A DNA stretch of 64,000 nt from Scopulibacillus darangshiensis (lineage in GTDB: Bacteria; Bacillota; Bacilli; Bacillales; Sporolactobacillaceae), in contig NZ_SLXK01000007.1 in assembly GCF_004341035.1 (NCBI RefSeq), positions 62,001 through 126,000 on the forward strand. The letters run 5' to 3'. The notes under the pieces are model-generated. The model ran no database searches, had not been told where the DNA came from, and was given only the letters and a program-made list of their open reading frames with translations. Positions 26,965-36,679 of the stretch are shown here, in pieces; positions within the stretch are counted from its first letter, which is position 1, and the number at the start of each line of letters is the position of its first letter. The translations under genes and the position numbers were made by a program.

Positions 26965-28512
26965 ATGGTAACAGAATACAGACATGAACCATTTACGGAT
27001 TTTACAATTGAAAGCAACCGCCAAGCGTTTGAAGCGGCGCTTGAAAAGGTAGAAAAAGAGTTGGGCCGTCATTATGATTTAGTCATAAATGGGGAAACGG
27101 TTTCAACGGATAATGTTATTACTTCAAAAAATCCATCAAATCATGAAGAAGTGGTCGGCACGGTTTCAAAGGCGAACCAAGAACTCGCGGAAAAGGCGAT
27201 TCAATCAGCTGCTGAAGCTTTTAAGGATTGGAGAAATTGGGAACCTGAAAGCCGCGCAGACATTTTATTTAGAGCAGCAGCTATCGTGCGCAGAAGAAAG
27301 CATGAATTCTCAGCGCTTCTTGTTAAAGAAGCCGGGAAGCCTTGGAAAGAAGCAGATGCGGATACCGCTGAAGCGATCGATTTTATGGAATACTATGCTC
27401 GCGAGATGATTCGTTTGAAGAATGGGGCTGACGTCAAGTCCCGTGAAGGCGAGAAGAACCGGTATATCTATACGCCAATGGGTGTGACCGTTGTTATTCC
27501 ACCATGGAACTTCGCATTTGCAATTATGGCCGGCACGACAGTTGCACCAATTGTAACAGGCAACACAGTTGTCCTGAAACCGGCAAGCAACACACCTGTT
27601 GTGGCCGCAAAATTCATTGAGGTTCTTATGGAAGCAGGTCTTCCTAATGGTGTTGTTAACTACTGCCCGGGAAGCGGATCTGAAGTTGGCGATTATCTTG
27701 TAGAGCATCCGAAAACACATCTCATTAGTTTTACAGGTTCAAGGGAAATCGGCACACGTATCTATAATAAGAGCTCCCAAGTTTCACCAGGACAAAAATG
27801 GCTGAAACGTGCGATTATCGAAATGGGCGGAAAAGATACGGTCGTTGTTGACAAAGAGGCTGATTTGGATCTTGCGGCTGACGCGATTGCTGTATCCGCT
27901 TTTGGATTCTCCGGACAAAAATGTTCCGCTGGATCACGTGCGGTTATTCATGAAGATGTCTATGACGAGGTGCTGGAAAAGGTTATTGCTATTACAAAAG
28001 AAAAAACAGTTGGGGAACCAACTAGCCCTGATGTGTATATGGGGCCTGTCATTGACCAAGCTTCTTACGATAAAATTATGAATTACATTGAAATTGGTAA
28101 AGAAGAAGGGCGTTTGGCTCACGGCGGAAATGGTGAAGACAAAAAAGGATTTTTCATCGAGCCGACTATTTTTGCAGATGTTGATCCTGAAGCACGCCTT
28201 ATGCAGGAAGAAATCTTCGGACCAGTTGTAGCGTTTTCCAAAGCCAAAGATTTTGACGAAGCAATTGAGATCGCAAATAACACGGAATATGGCTTAACAG
28301 GGGCTGTGATTTCTAATAACCGCTCTCATATCGAAAAAGCAAAGCGCGACTTCCGGGTAGGGAACCTGTACTTCAACCGTAATTGCACTGGTGCGATTGT
28401 TGGTTACCACCCATTCGGCGGATTCAATATGTCAGGTACAGATTCAAAAGCCGGCGGACCGGATTACCTTACACAGCACATGCTGCCAAAAACAATCAGC
28501 GAAATGCTATAA
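26965..28512 (+). CDS. rocA: 1-Pyrroline-5-carboxylate dehydrogenase (L-glutamate gamma-semialdehyde dehydrogenase)
   Basis: A 515-residue aldehyde dehydrogenase of the RocA/PruA type, the standard length for this enzyme in Bacilli. It oxidises L-glutamate gamma-semialdehyde to glutamate with NAD as the second step of proline and the last step of arginine breakdown. The active site elements are the general-base Glu in IEMGGKD and the nucleophile Cys in [21 protein letters not shown] is the cofactor glycine loop and [15 protein letters not shown] the second Glu region. ATG 26965 follows AAGGGAGAG. No other roc genes are nearby. A PucR-family regulator follows and could control it. Confidence 0.95.
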   Translation: MVTEYRHEPFTDFTIESNRQAFEAALEKVEKELGRHYDLVINGETVSTDNVITSKNPSNHEEVVGTVSKANQELAEKAIQSAAEAFKDWRNWEPESRADILFRAAAIVRRRKHEFSALLVKEAGKPWKEADADTAEAIDFMEYYAREMIRLKNGADVKSREGEKNRYIYTPMGVTVVIPPWNFAFAIMAGTTVAPIVTGNTVVLKPASNTPVVAAKFIEVLMEAGLPNGVVNYCPGSGSEVGDYLVEHPKTHLISFTGSREIGTRIYNKSSQVSPGQKWLKRAIIEMGGKDTVVVDKEADLDLAADAIAVSAFGFSGQKCSAGSRAVIHEDVYDEVLEKVIAITKEKTVGEPTSPDVYMGPVIDQASYDKIMNYIEIGKEEGRLAHGGNGEDKKGFFIEPTIFADVDPEARLMQEEIFGPVVAFSKAKDFDEAIEIANNTEYGLTGAVISNNRSHIEKAKRDFRVGNLYFNRNCTGAIVGYHPFGGFNMSGTDSKAGGPDYLTQHMLPKTISEML

Positions 28513-28524
28513 ATACTAGACTTT

Positions 28525-28560
28525 AACAGTCTCAAGCCTTAGGTTTGAGGCTGTTTTTTT
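28525..28560 (+). terminator. Intrinsic terminator after rocA
   Basis: AACAG/CTGTT and CTCAA/TTGAG pair with a small bulge, followed by seven T. Confidence 0.85.
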
Positions 28561-28662
28561 GCACCTTCCGTTGTCATTCCCACCTGTCATTTTCTTTTTA
28601 CCAAAAAAGTCGTTATAATTTAAGGAAATTAGTCAAGGTTGGAATGGTGCAGGGGGATGCAT

Positions 28663-29937
28663 GTGAAGGCTATCGATAAGATATTGGCAATTGAGGATAT
28701 TCATCATTTGACAGAGCGTATTAGTTTAATTTTAGATAAACCCGTCATTGTTGAAAATAAAAACTTTGAGCTTATTGCTTACAGCTCACCCAGCGATTAT
28801 CAGTTTGATCCGACCCAGCAAAAGACGATACTTTCAAAAAAATGCCCGATTTTTGTGGTGGACAGATTAAAGAAAGAGGGTATTGTGGGGCATTTGGAAA
28901 GCAAAACGGATCCGTTAAGGGTTGAGCCGATTCAAGAAATCGGTTTTTATCAAAGGAGACTTGTTGTTAGGGCAAGCCATAATGGACAAACAATGGGATC
29001 CATATGGGTTCAAGAATCGAAAAGCTTTCTTTTAGAAGAAGAACTCTTATTTTTACAAGATATTTCTGCTCACGTTGGTAAGCTCATCCACCAAATGCAA
29101 TCAAAAAAGCAAGAAAAAGACAGCGAAAAGGATCAGCTGCTTTGGAAAATCATCAATCATGATTATGTCAGTGAACAGCAAATCCGTCGCGAAGCTGAGA
29201 AGGTTAATGTGATCCTTCCAAAGAAATTTACGGTCATCGTGTTGTCTAGCGATGAGGCAGCTTTGGCTGACCTTGAATCTCTTGTTCGCAGGCAACTTGT
29301 AGATCTGCCTGTTTCCTATTACTTAAAATCAGACTCGAAAATTATCATTATCGTTGGGGAGTCTGCCGAACGTGTGAACACTGAACATCCGGCTAAGGCT
29401 CTTGTTGAACAATACCGGGACAAGATTTACAAGAAAGATGTGAAGCCCTTTTTAATCGGTGTCGGGAACATGTACCATCGGCTCCGTGATATGAGGAAAA
29501 GTTTCTTGGAAGCGTTGGAGGTTATTGAAATCGCTGAATTTGTTAACCTATCCTCAGAGGATGTTCCTGTTGATTATTCAAAGCTTGGGATGTACCGTTA
29601 TTTAATTGTTTTGTACGAAAAAAATATGTCTGAGCAGTTTGTGAACTATGATTTACTTAAGCTTCTAAAAAAAGATGAAGAAAATCAAAGCAAGCTGCTG
29701 CAAACATTGGAAGTGTATTTAGCTCACAATTGTAAGTCAAAGAAAACCGCTGAATTTTTATTCATCCATCCCAATACATTAAATTACCGTTTAAAACAAA
29801 TCATTGAACTCACGGGTATTAATTTTAAAGATTTTAATGTTAAAAGCCAGCTTTATACAGAACTTCTATTACTCAATCACATTCCGGACTACTATAAAAT
29901 GTACCAAAAGGCTGAAGCACTTGAAGGGGATTTATAA
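28663..29937 (+). CDS. PucR/CdaR-family transcriptional regulator
   Basis: A 424-residue regulator. GTG 28663 (MKAIDKILAIEDIHHLTE) is chosen because CAGGGGGA lies seven bases upstream; TTG 28639 and ATG 28657 are less well placed. The N-terminal half (to about 145) is a GAF-like sensor, the middle a GGDEF-related domain with ERVNTEHPAKALVEQYRD, and the C terminus the PucR helix-turn-helix, KKTAEFLFIHPNTLNYRLKQ. Members such as PutR activate proline catabolic genes. Its place directly after rocA makes control of proline or arginine breakdown a reasonable inference, but it is expressed separately from rocA because a terminator lies between. Confidence 0.87.
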   Translation: MKAIDKILAIEDIHHLTERISLILDKPVIVENKNFELIAYSSPSDYQFDPTQQKTILSKKCPIFVVDRLKKEGIVGHLESKTDPLRVEPIQEIGFYQRRLVVRASHNGQTMGSIWVQESKSFLLEEELLFLQDISAHVGKLIHQMQSKKQEKDSEKDQLLWKIINHDYVSEQQIRREAEKVNVILPKKFTVIVLSSDEAALADLESLVRRQLVDLPVSYYLKSDSKIIIIVGESAERVNTEHPAKALVEQYRDKIYKKDVKPFLIGVGNMYHRLRDMRKSFLEALEVIEIAEFVNLSSEDVPVDYSKLGMYRYLIVLYEKNMSEQFVNYDLLKLLKKDEENQSKLLQTLEVYLAHNCKSKKTAEFLFIHPNTLNYRLKQIIELTGINFKDFNVKSQLYTELLLLNHIPDYYKMYQKAEALEGDL

Positions 29938-29966
29938 ATCAGCGAAATGGCATATAAGTCATATAA

Positions 29967-30001
29967 AGCGTGGAGAAGAACCGAAATGTTCTCTCCACGC
30001 T
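29967..30001 (+). terminator. Stem-loop after the PucR regulator
   Basis: AGCGTGGAGA and TCTCCACGCT pair perfectly, with an extra GAAC/GTTC inner stem after one bulged base. No T-run follows, so its efficiency as a terminator is doubtful. Confidence 0.55.
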
Positions 30002-30102
30002 AACGGGTTCTTCCATTGTATTGAAAAGAACATACAACCAATTAATCGGTGAAAAATCGGCGATAAAAATCATTCTCCTAGAGCGAGAATGTGGCAGGCA
30101 CA

Positions 30103-30777
30103 TTAATTTTTCATCCAAACCCTTAGGTCACCAATGTTTTCCCATCCGGCTCTTATCGCGTTCTCATAGTCCTTGTCCTGTTCGTAGCCGACAATATGAA
30201 GGCACTCATGATTTTGGCTTACGGATTGGATGATATCAGTCCAAAGGGAAGACGATATTTTTGTTGAAAAGACATTGAATACTCCTACTGTGTTTTCGTG
30301 AACATTGACAATAAATCCGGATTCTATATGGTCCCCTTTATTAGCATAAAAGGTCACATCGGGATGAGATAAAATACCTGATGTAAAAACATCACCTGAA
30401 CCATGGGTTGTTGTCCATAACCGCAGATCTTCAGTAGAGGAGACGGGTCTGTACTTTACGGCTTTTTGGCTGCCACTTTTCACAGGAGCATGGTAAATCC
30501 AATGTGCGTTGAATAGTACACTATATTCGCCCTCTGGTAATTGCAGGCTTGAAAAACTGTCTTTAATAAATTCTACTGGTCTATGATTTGTGAAGTTTAG
30601 GTATTCCTCATACGAGACATTTTCGGTTTTTGTTACGACGTCAGGATAAAATGTGGGTGCTTTTTGGTCCAATCCCCAGAATTGATGATCCATTCTAGGA
30701 TGACATCCATGCAAAGTGCTTACGATCTGGCACCATGCCATATTATTCTCCACAGCTAATTGTTGTAATGACGTCAA
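30103..30777 (-). CDS. Hypothetical protein, possibly GNAT-like at its C terminus
   Basis: A 224-residue soluble protein starting at TTG 30777 behind GGGGGA. No family was recognised with certainty. The C-terminal 40 residues (HIVGYEQDKDYENAIRAGWE and then GDLRVWMK) resemble the end of acetyltransferase-like proteins, in which a 'GWE..G.LRVW' strand closes the fold, but no acetyl-CoA pyrophosphate loop of the QxxGxG/A type is visible, so catalytic activity is uncertain. It stands alone on the minus strand between the PucR regulator and a coiled-coil gene. Confidence 0.6.
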   Translation of the reverse strand: MTSLQQLAVENNMAWCQIVSTLHGCHPRMDHQFWGLDQKAPTFYPDVVTKTENVSYEEYLNFTNHRPVEFIKDSFSSLQLPEGEYSVLFNAHWIYHAPVKSGSQKAVKYRPVSSTEDLRLWTTTHGSGDVFTSGILSHPDVTFYANKGDHIESGFIVNVHENTVGVFNVFSTKISSSLWTDIIQSVSQNHECLHIVGYEQDKDYENAIRAGWENIGDLRVWMKN

Positions 30778-30896
30778 AAGAATTCCCCCAAAAGGAAGTT
30801 ATAGAACAAAGTTGAAACTTAAATTAGGGTCGTTTTTGGATGGAGACTTCTGTAAAAGAGGGTGGGAGTTGGTGTCTTGAAAACTAGTGTTGCGGC

Positions 30897-31247
30897 TTAT
30901 TTTATTCTTTTGATTTGATCAATTTCAGCTCTTGCTTTTAAGGTGTCTTCATTAAGGACTCTCATTTGTGCATCAACGAGATCAATCCGCTCATTGACCG
31001 TTTTAAAGCCTTCACGCATTTCCCCTCTTAATTGATTAATATCAGAGTCTACCTTTTCAAAGCGTTTATCAATTTGCTCAAAGCGTCTATCCACTTGTTC
31101 AAAGCGTTTATCAATTTGCTTAAAACGCTTATCCACTTGTTCGAAGCGCTCATTAATTTTACCGAAACCTTCTTCCATCTGCTTTTGCAATCCTTTGATG
31201 CCTAATTGCATGTTATAAATGCCTTCCATCAATTTTTGTTCGTCCAT
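30897..31247 (-). CDS. Coiled-coil protein with tandem heptad repeats
   Basis: A 116-residue, highly charged protein starting at ATG 31247 behind an excellent AGGAGGTG site. Residues about 32-66 consist of five consecutive seven-residue units of the form RFEQVDK / RFKQIDK, with Val or Ile and Phe at the core positions, an uninterrupted parallel coiled coil. It continues as a looser coiled coil (GEMREGFKTVNERIDLVDAQ). There is no membrane segment or signal peptide. Similar short proteins occur widely in Firmicutes without known function. It may form a dimer or trimer rod. Confidence 0.72.
   Translation of the reverse strand: MDEQKLMEGIYNMQLGIKGLQKQMEEGFGKINERFEQVDKRFKQIDKRFEQVDRRFEQIDKRFEKVDSDINQLRGEMREGFKTVNERIDLVDAQMRVLNEDTLKARAEIDQIKRIK
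31045..31150 (-). repeat. Five 21-bp tandem repeats encoding the heptads
   Basis: CAAAGCGTTTATCAATTTGC and near copies recur every 21 bases. Alternating units (OQVDKRF-type and OQIDKRF-type) are more alike to the next-but-one unit, suggesting duplication in 42-bp steps. Confidence 0.65.
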
Positions 31248-31289
31248 TTTAAATACACCTCCTAAGTCATTTTACCATATTATTTAATC

Positions 31290-31317
31290 CCCCAGGCTAA
31301 ATGACTTTAACCTGGGG
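31290..31317 (-). terminator. Stem-loop after the M29 aminopeptidase gene
   Basis: CCCCAGG and CCTGGGG are complementary around 14 bases; on the minus strand it follows the aminopeptidase stop by ten bases. The T-run is weak. Confidence 0.6.
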
Positions 31318-31326
31318 TTCCTTATA

Positions 31327-32559
31327 TTATATTGCCCAGTTTCCATTGCGGAATAACGGGATTCGCTTTCCATCTTGCGTTTCGGCATCTATATCCAGTT
31401 CACCTGATCCGATCATGAAATCGGTATGAATAAAGCTTTGGTTAGCGCCAGAGTCGATTAATTCCTCCTCAGACATATTGCTGCCATTTTTGACATTCAT
31501 TGAGAACGAGGTGCCTAAGGCTATATGGCATGATGCATTCTCATCATAAAGTGTATTCATAAATATAATCCCGGATTGGGATATTGGTGACTGGTGAGGG
31601 ACAAGAGCAACTTCACCAAGGTAACGTGCACTTTCGTCCGTATCCAGCAGCCCTTCAAGAGCCTCATAGCCTTTTTCTGCTGAAAAATTGACCACTTTTC
31701 CATCTTTAAAGGTAAATGAAAAGTTTTCAATAAGATTACCATTTACAGATAAAGGCTTCGTGTTTTTGACTGTGCCATTAACGCCGGTCTTCAACGGTGC
31801 GGTGAAAACTTCTTCAGTTGGCATGTTTGGAATGAAGACATGCTCTTGGGTAGACTTGTGACCGGCGCCAACCCATAGATGGTCTGGATGAAGTTCAATG
31901 GATAGATCGGTGCCAGGCCCCTTATAATGCAGAGCTTTGAAGTGCTGATCGTTAAGATAATTCATCTTGTCATGCAAATCTTTGGAATGCTGGTCCCAGG
32001 CAGCGATTGGGTCAGCATGATCAAGGCGTACCGTTTTGAAAATGGCTTCCCACAGATCGTCCAACGCTTGATCTGGCGCTTTATCGGGGAATACGAGTTT
32101 GGCCCAAGCTACCGTTGGCACGCCGACAATGCACCAGTGTATATCACCTTTTAACTGAGCGATTTTAAAATCCTTTAATGATTGTCCCGACGCCTGCTGT
32201 ACCATTTGAATCCGTTTCGGATCAACACCGGCAAATGCGTTAGGATCCGCCCCGGTAATGTGCAGGAGGGCACCTTTATTTTCAATAAGTTCATCATACA
32301 TTTCCACACGCCATTTCGGAACTTCCTTCAGGCTTTCTTCAGGCTGCTCTTCGAACTGGAGACGTTGCGTCGGGCTGTCACTCCAATCAACGTGTACTCT
32401 TTTTGCGCCAAGACGATAAGCCTCCCGGACTACAGCGCGGGTAAATTCAGCGGATTCAAGCGGCGAATTGATGGCCAGGATTTGGCCCTTTTGAATGTTT
32501 AAGCCCATTTTCACGGTAAGTTTGGCGTATTGATCAATTTTTTCTTGGCATGCTGCCAT
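31327..32559 (-). CDS. Aminopeptidase, M29 family (AmpS/T type)
   Basis: A 410-residue cytoplasmic metallo-aminopeptidase, the usual length for AmpS of Bacilli. N-terminal domain: YAKLTVKMGLNIQKGQILAI and RVHVDWSDSPTQRLQFEE. The C-terminal catalytic domain holds LSIELHPDHLWVGAG, FIPNMPTEEVFTAP with a metal-binding Glu, FSAEKGYEALEGLLDTDE, GEVALVPHQSPIS, CHIALGTSF and IHTDFMIGSGELDID, together giving the family's Glu, Glu, His, Tyr, His, Asp ligand set for two metal ions. ATG 32559 follows AAGGGGGAAG. It removes N-terminal residues from peptides in the cytosol and may process peptides imported by the Opp system. Confidence 0.93.
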   Translation of the reverse strand: MAACQEKIDQYAKLTVKMGLNIQKGQILAINSPLESAEFTRAVVREAYRLGAKRVHVDWSDSPTQRLQFEEQPEESLKEVPKWRVEMYDELIENKGALLHITGADPNAFAGVDPKRIQMVQQASGQSLKDFKIAQLKGDIHWCIVGVPTVAWAKLVFPDKAPDQALDDLWEAIFKTVRLDHADPIAAWDQHSKDLHDKMNYLNDQHFKALHYKGPGTDLSIELHPDHLWVGAGHKSTQEHVFIPNMPTEEVFTAPLKTGVNGTVKNTKPLSVNGNLIENFSFTFKDGKVVNFSAEKGYEALEGLLDTDESARYLGEVALVPHQSPISQSGIIFMNTLYDENASCHIALGTSFSMNVKNGSNMSEEELIDSGANQSFIHTDFMIGSGELDIDAETQDGKRIPLFRNGNWAI

Positions 32560-32677
32560 TTCTCTTCCCCCTTGTGTGTATGTAAGGTGTATGTCAATAT
32601 TTTATCATAATTAGTGGGATATTTTTCGATTTTCGGAACATTTTTAAAAGAAGTAGGTTATGTGGCATGTTCAGATT

Positions 32678-32697
32678 TTAATCAAACGTTTAATTAA
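32678..32697. promoter_or_regulatory. Candidate TetR-type operator upstream of the Bcr/CflA gene
   Basis: TTAATCAAACGTTTAATTAA is a 20-bp palindrome with one mismatched pair centred on AAACGTTT, the type of site often bound by TetR-family dimers. It lies about 75 bases before the efflux gene start. No regulator gene is adjacent. Confidence 0.4.
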
Positions 32698-32769
32698 GAA
32701 GAATGTTAAAATAAAACTATCATTTATCATGCTATTATATGAGTTTATTTCTCGGAAAGGTTGAAAACA

Positions 32770-33996
32770 TTGCAGCACAATATTGATAGAATTGATGATA
32801 TGGAATCAGCGGCCGCTAAAACACGGCGGTTATGGATGGCCTTTGTGCTTGGGGCCTTAACGGCGTTTGGACCGCTTTCCATTGATATGTACTTGCCTTC
32901 TTTGCCTGCACTTGCGGCTGATCTTCATACCAGTGCGTCTTTGGCCCAGCTGAGTTTGACAGCTTGTCTGCTTGGCCTTGCTCTAGGCCAGCTTTTCGTT
33001 GGGCCTTACAGTGATGTGCACGGACGGCGGATGCCTTTGATCGCAGCCCTCGTTTGTTATGTTGTTGCAACATTTTTGTGCGCGGTAATCCCGTCTATTT
33101 GGGGGCTCATCGCCTTGCGCTTCATCCAGGGTGCAGCTGGATCAGCGGGTATCGTCATATCGCGGGCAATGGTGCGGGATCTATATTCAGGATCAGAGTT
33201 GACGAAATTCTTTTCCCTTTTAATGCTGGTCAATGGTGCGGCACCGATTCTTGCACCGGTAACCGGCGGCCTGCTGCTTAAGGTGACCTCTTGGCATGGC
33301 GTCTTTATTGTCCTTGCGGCAATAGGTGTCTTGATGCTTCTTGCAGCCCTTTTCAGCTTGCGTGAAACATTGCCAATTCAAAGCCGGTCTGAGGGCGGGA
33401 TCAGGAACACACTGTTAACTTTTCGCCGTCTTCTTGTTGACCGGGTATTTATGGGGTATGCACTATCACAAGGCCTTGTTATGGCAGCCATGTTCGGCTA
33501 TATATCCGGCTCTCCATTTGTCCTCCAGAATATATATAATGTATCGCCGCTGATGTTCAGTGTGATCTTCGCGTCTAACGGCCTTGGTATTATCATTGCG
33601 ACTCAAATCAGCGGACGGTTGGCGGGGGCGGTCAGTGAAACAAAACTTCTGATCAGCGGTCTTATTCTTGCGGCACTTGGCAGTATCGTATTGCTTTTTA
33701 TGATTCTTATTGGGGCGCCTCTTGCCGCTATATTACCGCCATTATTTATTGTTGTTTCCAGTGTCGGGATTGTCACGACAACGAGTTTCTCACTTGCCAT
33801 GCAAAATCAGGAACGTTCTGCTGGCAGCGCCTCAGCTTTACTGGGCGTCTTGCCGTTCATTGCAGGAGCAATTGTTGCGCCTCTTGTTGGCATTGGTGGC
33901 AGTCACACAGCCGTTCCAATGGGCGTCGTAATTGCGGTTTGTGATATTGGTGCAGTCATTTGTTTTGCTTTATTAATACGGAAGAAAACAATATAA
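32770..33996 (+). CDS. Bcr/CflA-family multidrug efflux MFS transporter
   Basis: A 408-residue protein with 12 predicted helices. TTG 32770 is chosen because GGAAAGG lies nine bases upstream; TTG 32761 directly abuts it. The family signature GPLSIDMYLPSLPALAADLH in helix 1 is clear, followed by GPYSDVHGRRMPLI (motif A) and ALRFIQGAAGSAGIVISRAM in helix 4. Bcr/CflA proteins export bicyclomycin, sulfonamides, chloramphenicol or small metabolites such as cysteine. The gene has its own terminator and stands alone. Confidence 0.92.
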   Translation: MQHNIDRIDDMESAAAKTRRLWMAFVLGALTAFGPLSIDMYLPSLPALAADLHTSASLAQLSLTACLLGLALGQLFVGPYSDVHGRRMPLIAALVCYVVATFLCAVIPSIWGLIALRFIQGAAGSAGIVISRAMVRDLYSGSELTKFFSLLMLVNGAAPILAPVTGGLLLKVTSWHGVFIVLAAIGVLMLLAALFSLRETLPIQSRSEGGIRNTLLTFRRLLVDRVFMGYALSQGLVMAAMFGYISGSPFVLQNIYNVSPLMFSVIFASNGLGIIIATQISGRLAGAVSETKLLISGLILAALGSIVLLFMILIGAPLAAILPPLFIVVSSVGIVTTTSFSLAMQNQERSAGSASALLGVLPFIAGAIVAPLVGIGGSHTAVPMGVVIAVCDIGAVICFALLIRKKTI

Positions 33997-34008
33997 GCCT
34001 TTTAAATT

Positions 34009-34053
34009 GAGCGGGAACAGTGAGTTTTACAACACTGTCCCGCTCTTTTTTTT
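34009..34053 (+). terminator. Strong intrinsic terminator
   Basis: GAGCGGGAACAGTG and CACTGTCCCGCTC form a 13-14-bp stem with one bulge, followed by eight T. Confidence 0.92.
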
Positions 34054-34168
34054 AAGGAAAATTTACCAGCGCTTTACAAAATGTTCATATGCGCTTAATC
34101 CAACTTTACTATGATGAACTTGCCTGAGAGGAAAAGCTGAACTCAAAATGGATGGGCGGTCAGACTAT

Positions 34169-35422
34169 ATGAAAAATTTGTTAATGATTACGCAAAACTA
34201 TTATCCGGAAATTGGCAGTGCGGCGAACCGAATGAAGAATATCAAGCAATTATTGGCAAAACATCATTTCGGCGTCACGGTCCTTACCACTGAACCGAGT
34301 TACCCAAACCGTCATTTATATCAAAACAACGATGCGTTTTGGTCAAATGATGAAGATTTTGAGGAAAATGTGGTGAGAATCCATCCCAAAGTCCGCAAAT
34401 ACACACACAATATGTTCAAACGGCTGCTGCTGTATCTTGAAGTCACATTAAGGTTTTTCCTTATTCTATTAAAGCTAGAAAAGAAATTTGACTTTATTTT
34501 CGTATCATCACCGCCGATCTTCATGGGCATCGCCGGTTTATTTGCCAAGAGGCGCTTTAAGGTACCGCTTATTTTGGATGTGCGTGATCTGTGGCCTGAA
34601 TCACTTCATGGTGTCGGTGTATTTACATATGGGCCGTTGCTCCGAATCGCTTACCTGCTGGAAGAAAAACTCTATAAGCATGCCGACCATATCATCATAA
34701 ATAGTGATTCCTTTCGTTCCTACATCCTAAGTAAAGGGGTATCGCCCGATAAAATTAGTTTCATGCCCAATTCCTTAACCGAAAGGGAATTGGCTTTTTC
34801 CCCAGATTCTGAATTACACCCGAATGATACCCGGGTATCTGTTGTTTATACGGGGAACATTGGGCTCGCTCAGGACTTGCAGAAGTTTGTATGTGTGGCG
34901 GAAAATCTAAAGGATCGTAAAGATATTCAGTTCAAGATTATCGGGTATGGGTATCGAAAGCCAGACATTGTAAAACAAATCGAAGAAAAGAAGCTTAGCA
35001 ATATTGCTATCTATCATCCAAAAAACAGAGAAGACACGATGCTTGAGGTCGGCAAATCGGATATTGCCTATGTAAGCTTATCAGAAAAATCCGTGTTCCA
35101 AACCGTGCTGCCGGGAAAAATGATTGACTATATGTGTATGGCCAAACCGGTAGTCGGAGATGTGTCAGGTTACTGCAGCGGGATTATTCGTCATGCTGAC
35201 TGCGGATATGTTGCCGAAAACCGGGATGTTGAACAGCTGACCCGGCACATTGAAACCCTTTCGAACGATCGTTTGCTCCGGGAGAGGTTAGGAGGCAACG
35301 GGTATAGGTATGCTTGCCAAAAATTAAGATGGAAGAAAAACATCAGAGTGCTGCTTAATATATTGGAGGGGCTTAATGAAAAAGAAAATATGCATGTTCG
35401 TGTGGAATCATTTTACGAATGA
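34169..35422 (+). CDS. Glycosyltransferase family 4 (WbuB-like)
   Basis: A 417-residue GT-B glycosyltransferase. ATG 34169 (MKNLLMITQNYYPEIGSAAN) is the natural start; ATG 34148 would add seven residues. The N-terminal domain has PEIGSAANRMKNI and LILDVRDLWPESL; the C-terminal donor domain has VVYTGNIGLAQDLQ, VLPGKMIDYMCMAKPVV. The layout matches WbuB-type N-acetylaminosugar transferases. It opens the surface-polymer cluster and probably transfers a sugar in the cytoplasm to a lipid-linked chain. The last 47 bases overlap the next gene. Sugar specificity is unknown. Confidence 0.88.
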   Translation: MKNLLMITQNYYPEIGSAANRMKNIKQLLAKHHFGVTVLTTEPSYPNRHLYQNNDAFWSNDEDFEENVVRIHPKVRKYTHNMFKRLLLYLEVTLRFFLILLKLEKKFDFIFVSSPPIFMGIAGLFAKRRFKVPLILDVRDLWPESLHGVGVFTYGPLLRIAYLLEEKLYKHADHIIINSDSFRSYILSKGVSPDKISFMPNSLTERELAFSPDSELHPNDTRVSVVYTGNIGLAQDLQKFVCVAENLKDRKDIQFKIIGYGYRKPDIVKQIEEKKLSNIAIYHPKNREDTMLEVGKSDIAYVSLSEKSVFQTVLPGKMIDYMCMAKPVVGDVSGYCSGIIRHADCGYVAENRDVEQLTRHIETLSNDRLLRERLGGNGYRYACQKLRWKKNIRVLLNILEGLNEKENMHVRVESFYE

Positions 35423-36674
35423 CGCAAGAGTATTGCGGGAATGCACGGCATTGTCAAAGGAAGGCTATTTGGTTGACTTAATTGCGATTCACGACAGGAA
35501 AAATCCAAGCTTAAGCCGATTTGAAAACCGGAAAGAGGGCTTTACGGTGACAAGGGTAAAAAATGAGTTTCCCCTGATGCAAAATGCTATTCGAATCGTT
35601 AAGAGATTCAAGATACCTGCAATACTGCTGTTAATTGTCTTATTGGGGCTGGCTGTGTGGCAACTGCCGCTATGGGCAGCATTCTTCTTGATGATCTGCC
35701 TCCCGATTGTCGGAGCGGCGGCTATGAAGGTTAATCTCCCCAGATTAATAGTAAGGTTCTTCATCTTTTCGCAAATGGTAAGGGCGGGTATGAAGGAAAA
35801 TTACGATCTTTATCATGCCAATGATTTAAATACACTGCCGCAAGGGTGGTTGTGTGCCAAAGTTCTTAGGATCAGAAAAAAGAAGCTGATCTATGACTCC
35901 CATGAAGTCCAAACGAGCCGTACAGGCTATGAAAATCATATTTACGCCAAGATGGAGAAGTTCTTTATAACCTTTATGGATGTAATGATCATGGAGAACC
36001 ACACCCGGGCAAGTTACATACAGGACTTATACGGCTTCTACCCTCGGGTTGTTCATAATTATCCCGTTCCAGTAAAACCGGAAATGAGCGATTCAATCGA
36101 TCTGCACCAGCTTCTTGGCATTAATGCTGATGAACCGATTCTCCTTTATCAAGGCGGCATTCAAACAGGACGGGGGTTGGATAAGCTCATTGAAGCAGTG
36201 CCTCAATTCAAACGGGGCATCGTAGTCTTCATTGGGGAAGGCAGGATAAAACCGGATCTTGTCAACATGGTCAGTGAGTTGCGCCTAGAAGACAAGGTGA
36301 AATTTTTGCCTAAAGTACCTGTTGAAGAGCTGCTGAATTACACAAGGAATGCCTACCTCGGCTTTCAGGTTTTGAATAATGTGTGCTTTAACCATTACTC
36401 TGCTTCATCCAATAAGTTGTTTGAGTATATGATGAGCGGTGTTCCCGTAGTCGCATGCCAGTTTCCCGAAATCCAACGGGTTGTTGAAACTGAAGAAATA
36501 GGTATCTGCATTGATTCCCATGACCCGAACGCCATTGCAGAGGGCGTTAATACCCTTCTCGAAGATTCAGAACGATATGCGGCGATGAAGGCAAACTGCT
36601 TTAAAGCGAGGGATAAATATAATTGGGAAAAGGAAAAGACAGGTTTTATTGATATTTATCAAAAATTGGGGTGA
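35376..36674 (+). CDS. Glycosyltransferase (GT4-like) with membrane segment
   Basis: A 432-residue protein beginning at ATG 35376 after GGAGGGG, 47 bases inside the preceding gene in another frame. It opens MKKKICMFVWNHFTNDARVL, a motif of GT4-type enzymes. Residues about 75-118 form two hydrophobic helices, an unusual insertion in the N-terminal domain that would tie the enzyme to the membrane. The donor domain includes PILLYQGGIQTGRGLDKLIE, SSNKLFEYMMSGVPVVA (with the expected Glu). It probably adds a sugar in the same pathway as its neighbours. Confidence 0.85.
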   Translation: MKKKICMFVWNHFTNDARVLRECTALSKEGYLVDLIAIHDRKNPSLSRFENRKEGFTVTRVKNEFPLMQNAIRIVKRFKIPAILLLIVLLGLAVWQLPLWAAFFLMICLPIVGAAAMKVNLPRLIVRFFIFSQMVRAGMKENYDLYHANDLNTLPQGWLCAKVLRIRKKKLIYDSHEVQTSRTGYENHIYAKMEKFFITFMDVMIMENHTRASYIQDLYGFYPRVVHNYPVPVKPEMSDSIDLHQLLGINADEPILLYQGGIQTGRGLDKLIEAVPQFKRGIVVFIGEGRIKPDLVNMVSELRLEDKVKFLPKVPVEELLNYTRNAYLGFQVLNNVCFNHYSASSNKLFEYMMSGVPVVACQFPEIQRVVETEEIGICIDSHDPNAIAEGVNTLLEDSERYAAMKANCFKARDKYNWEKEKTGFIDIYQKLG

Positions 36675-36679
36675 TTGGC

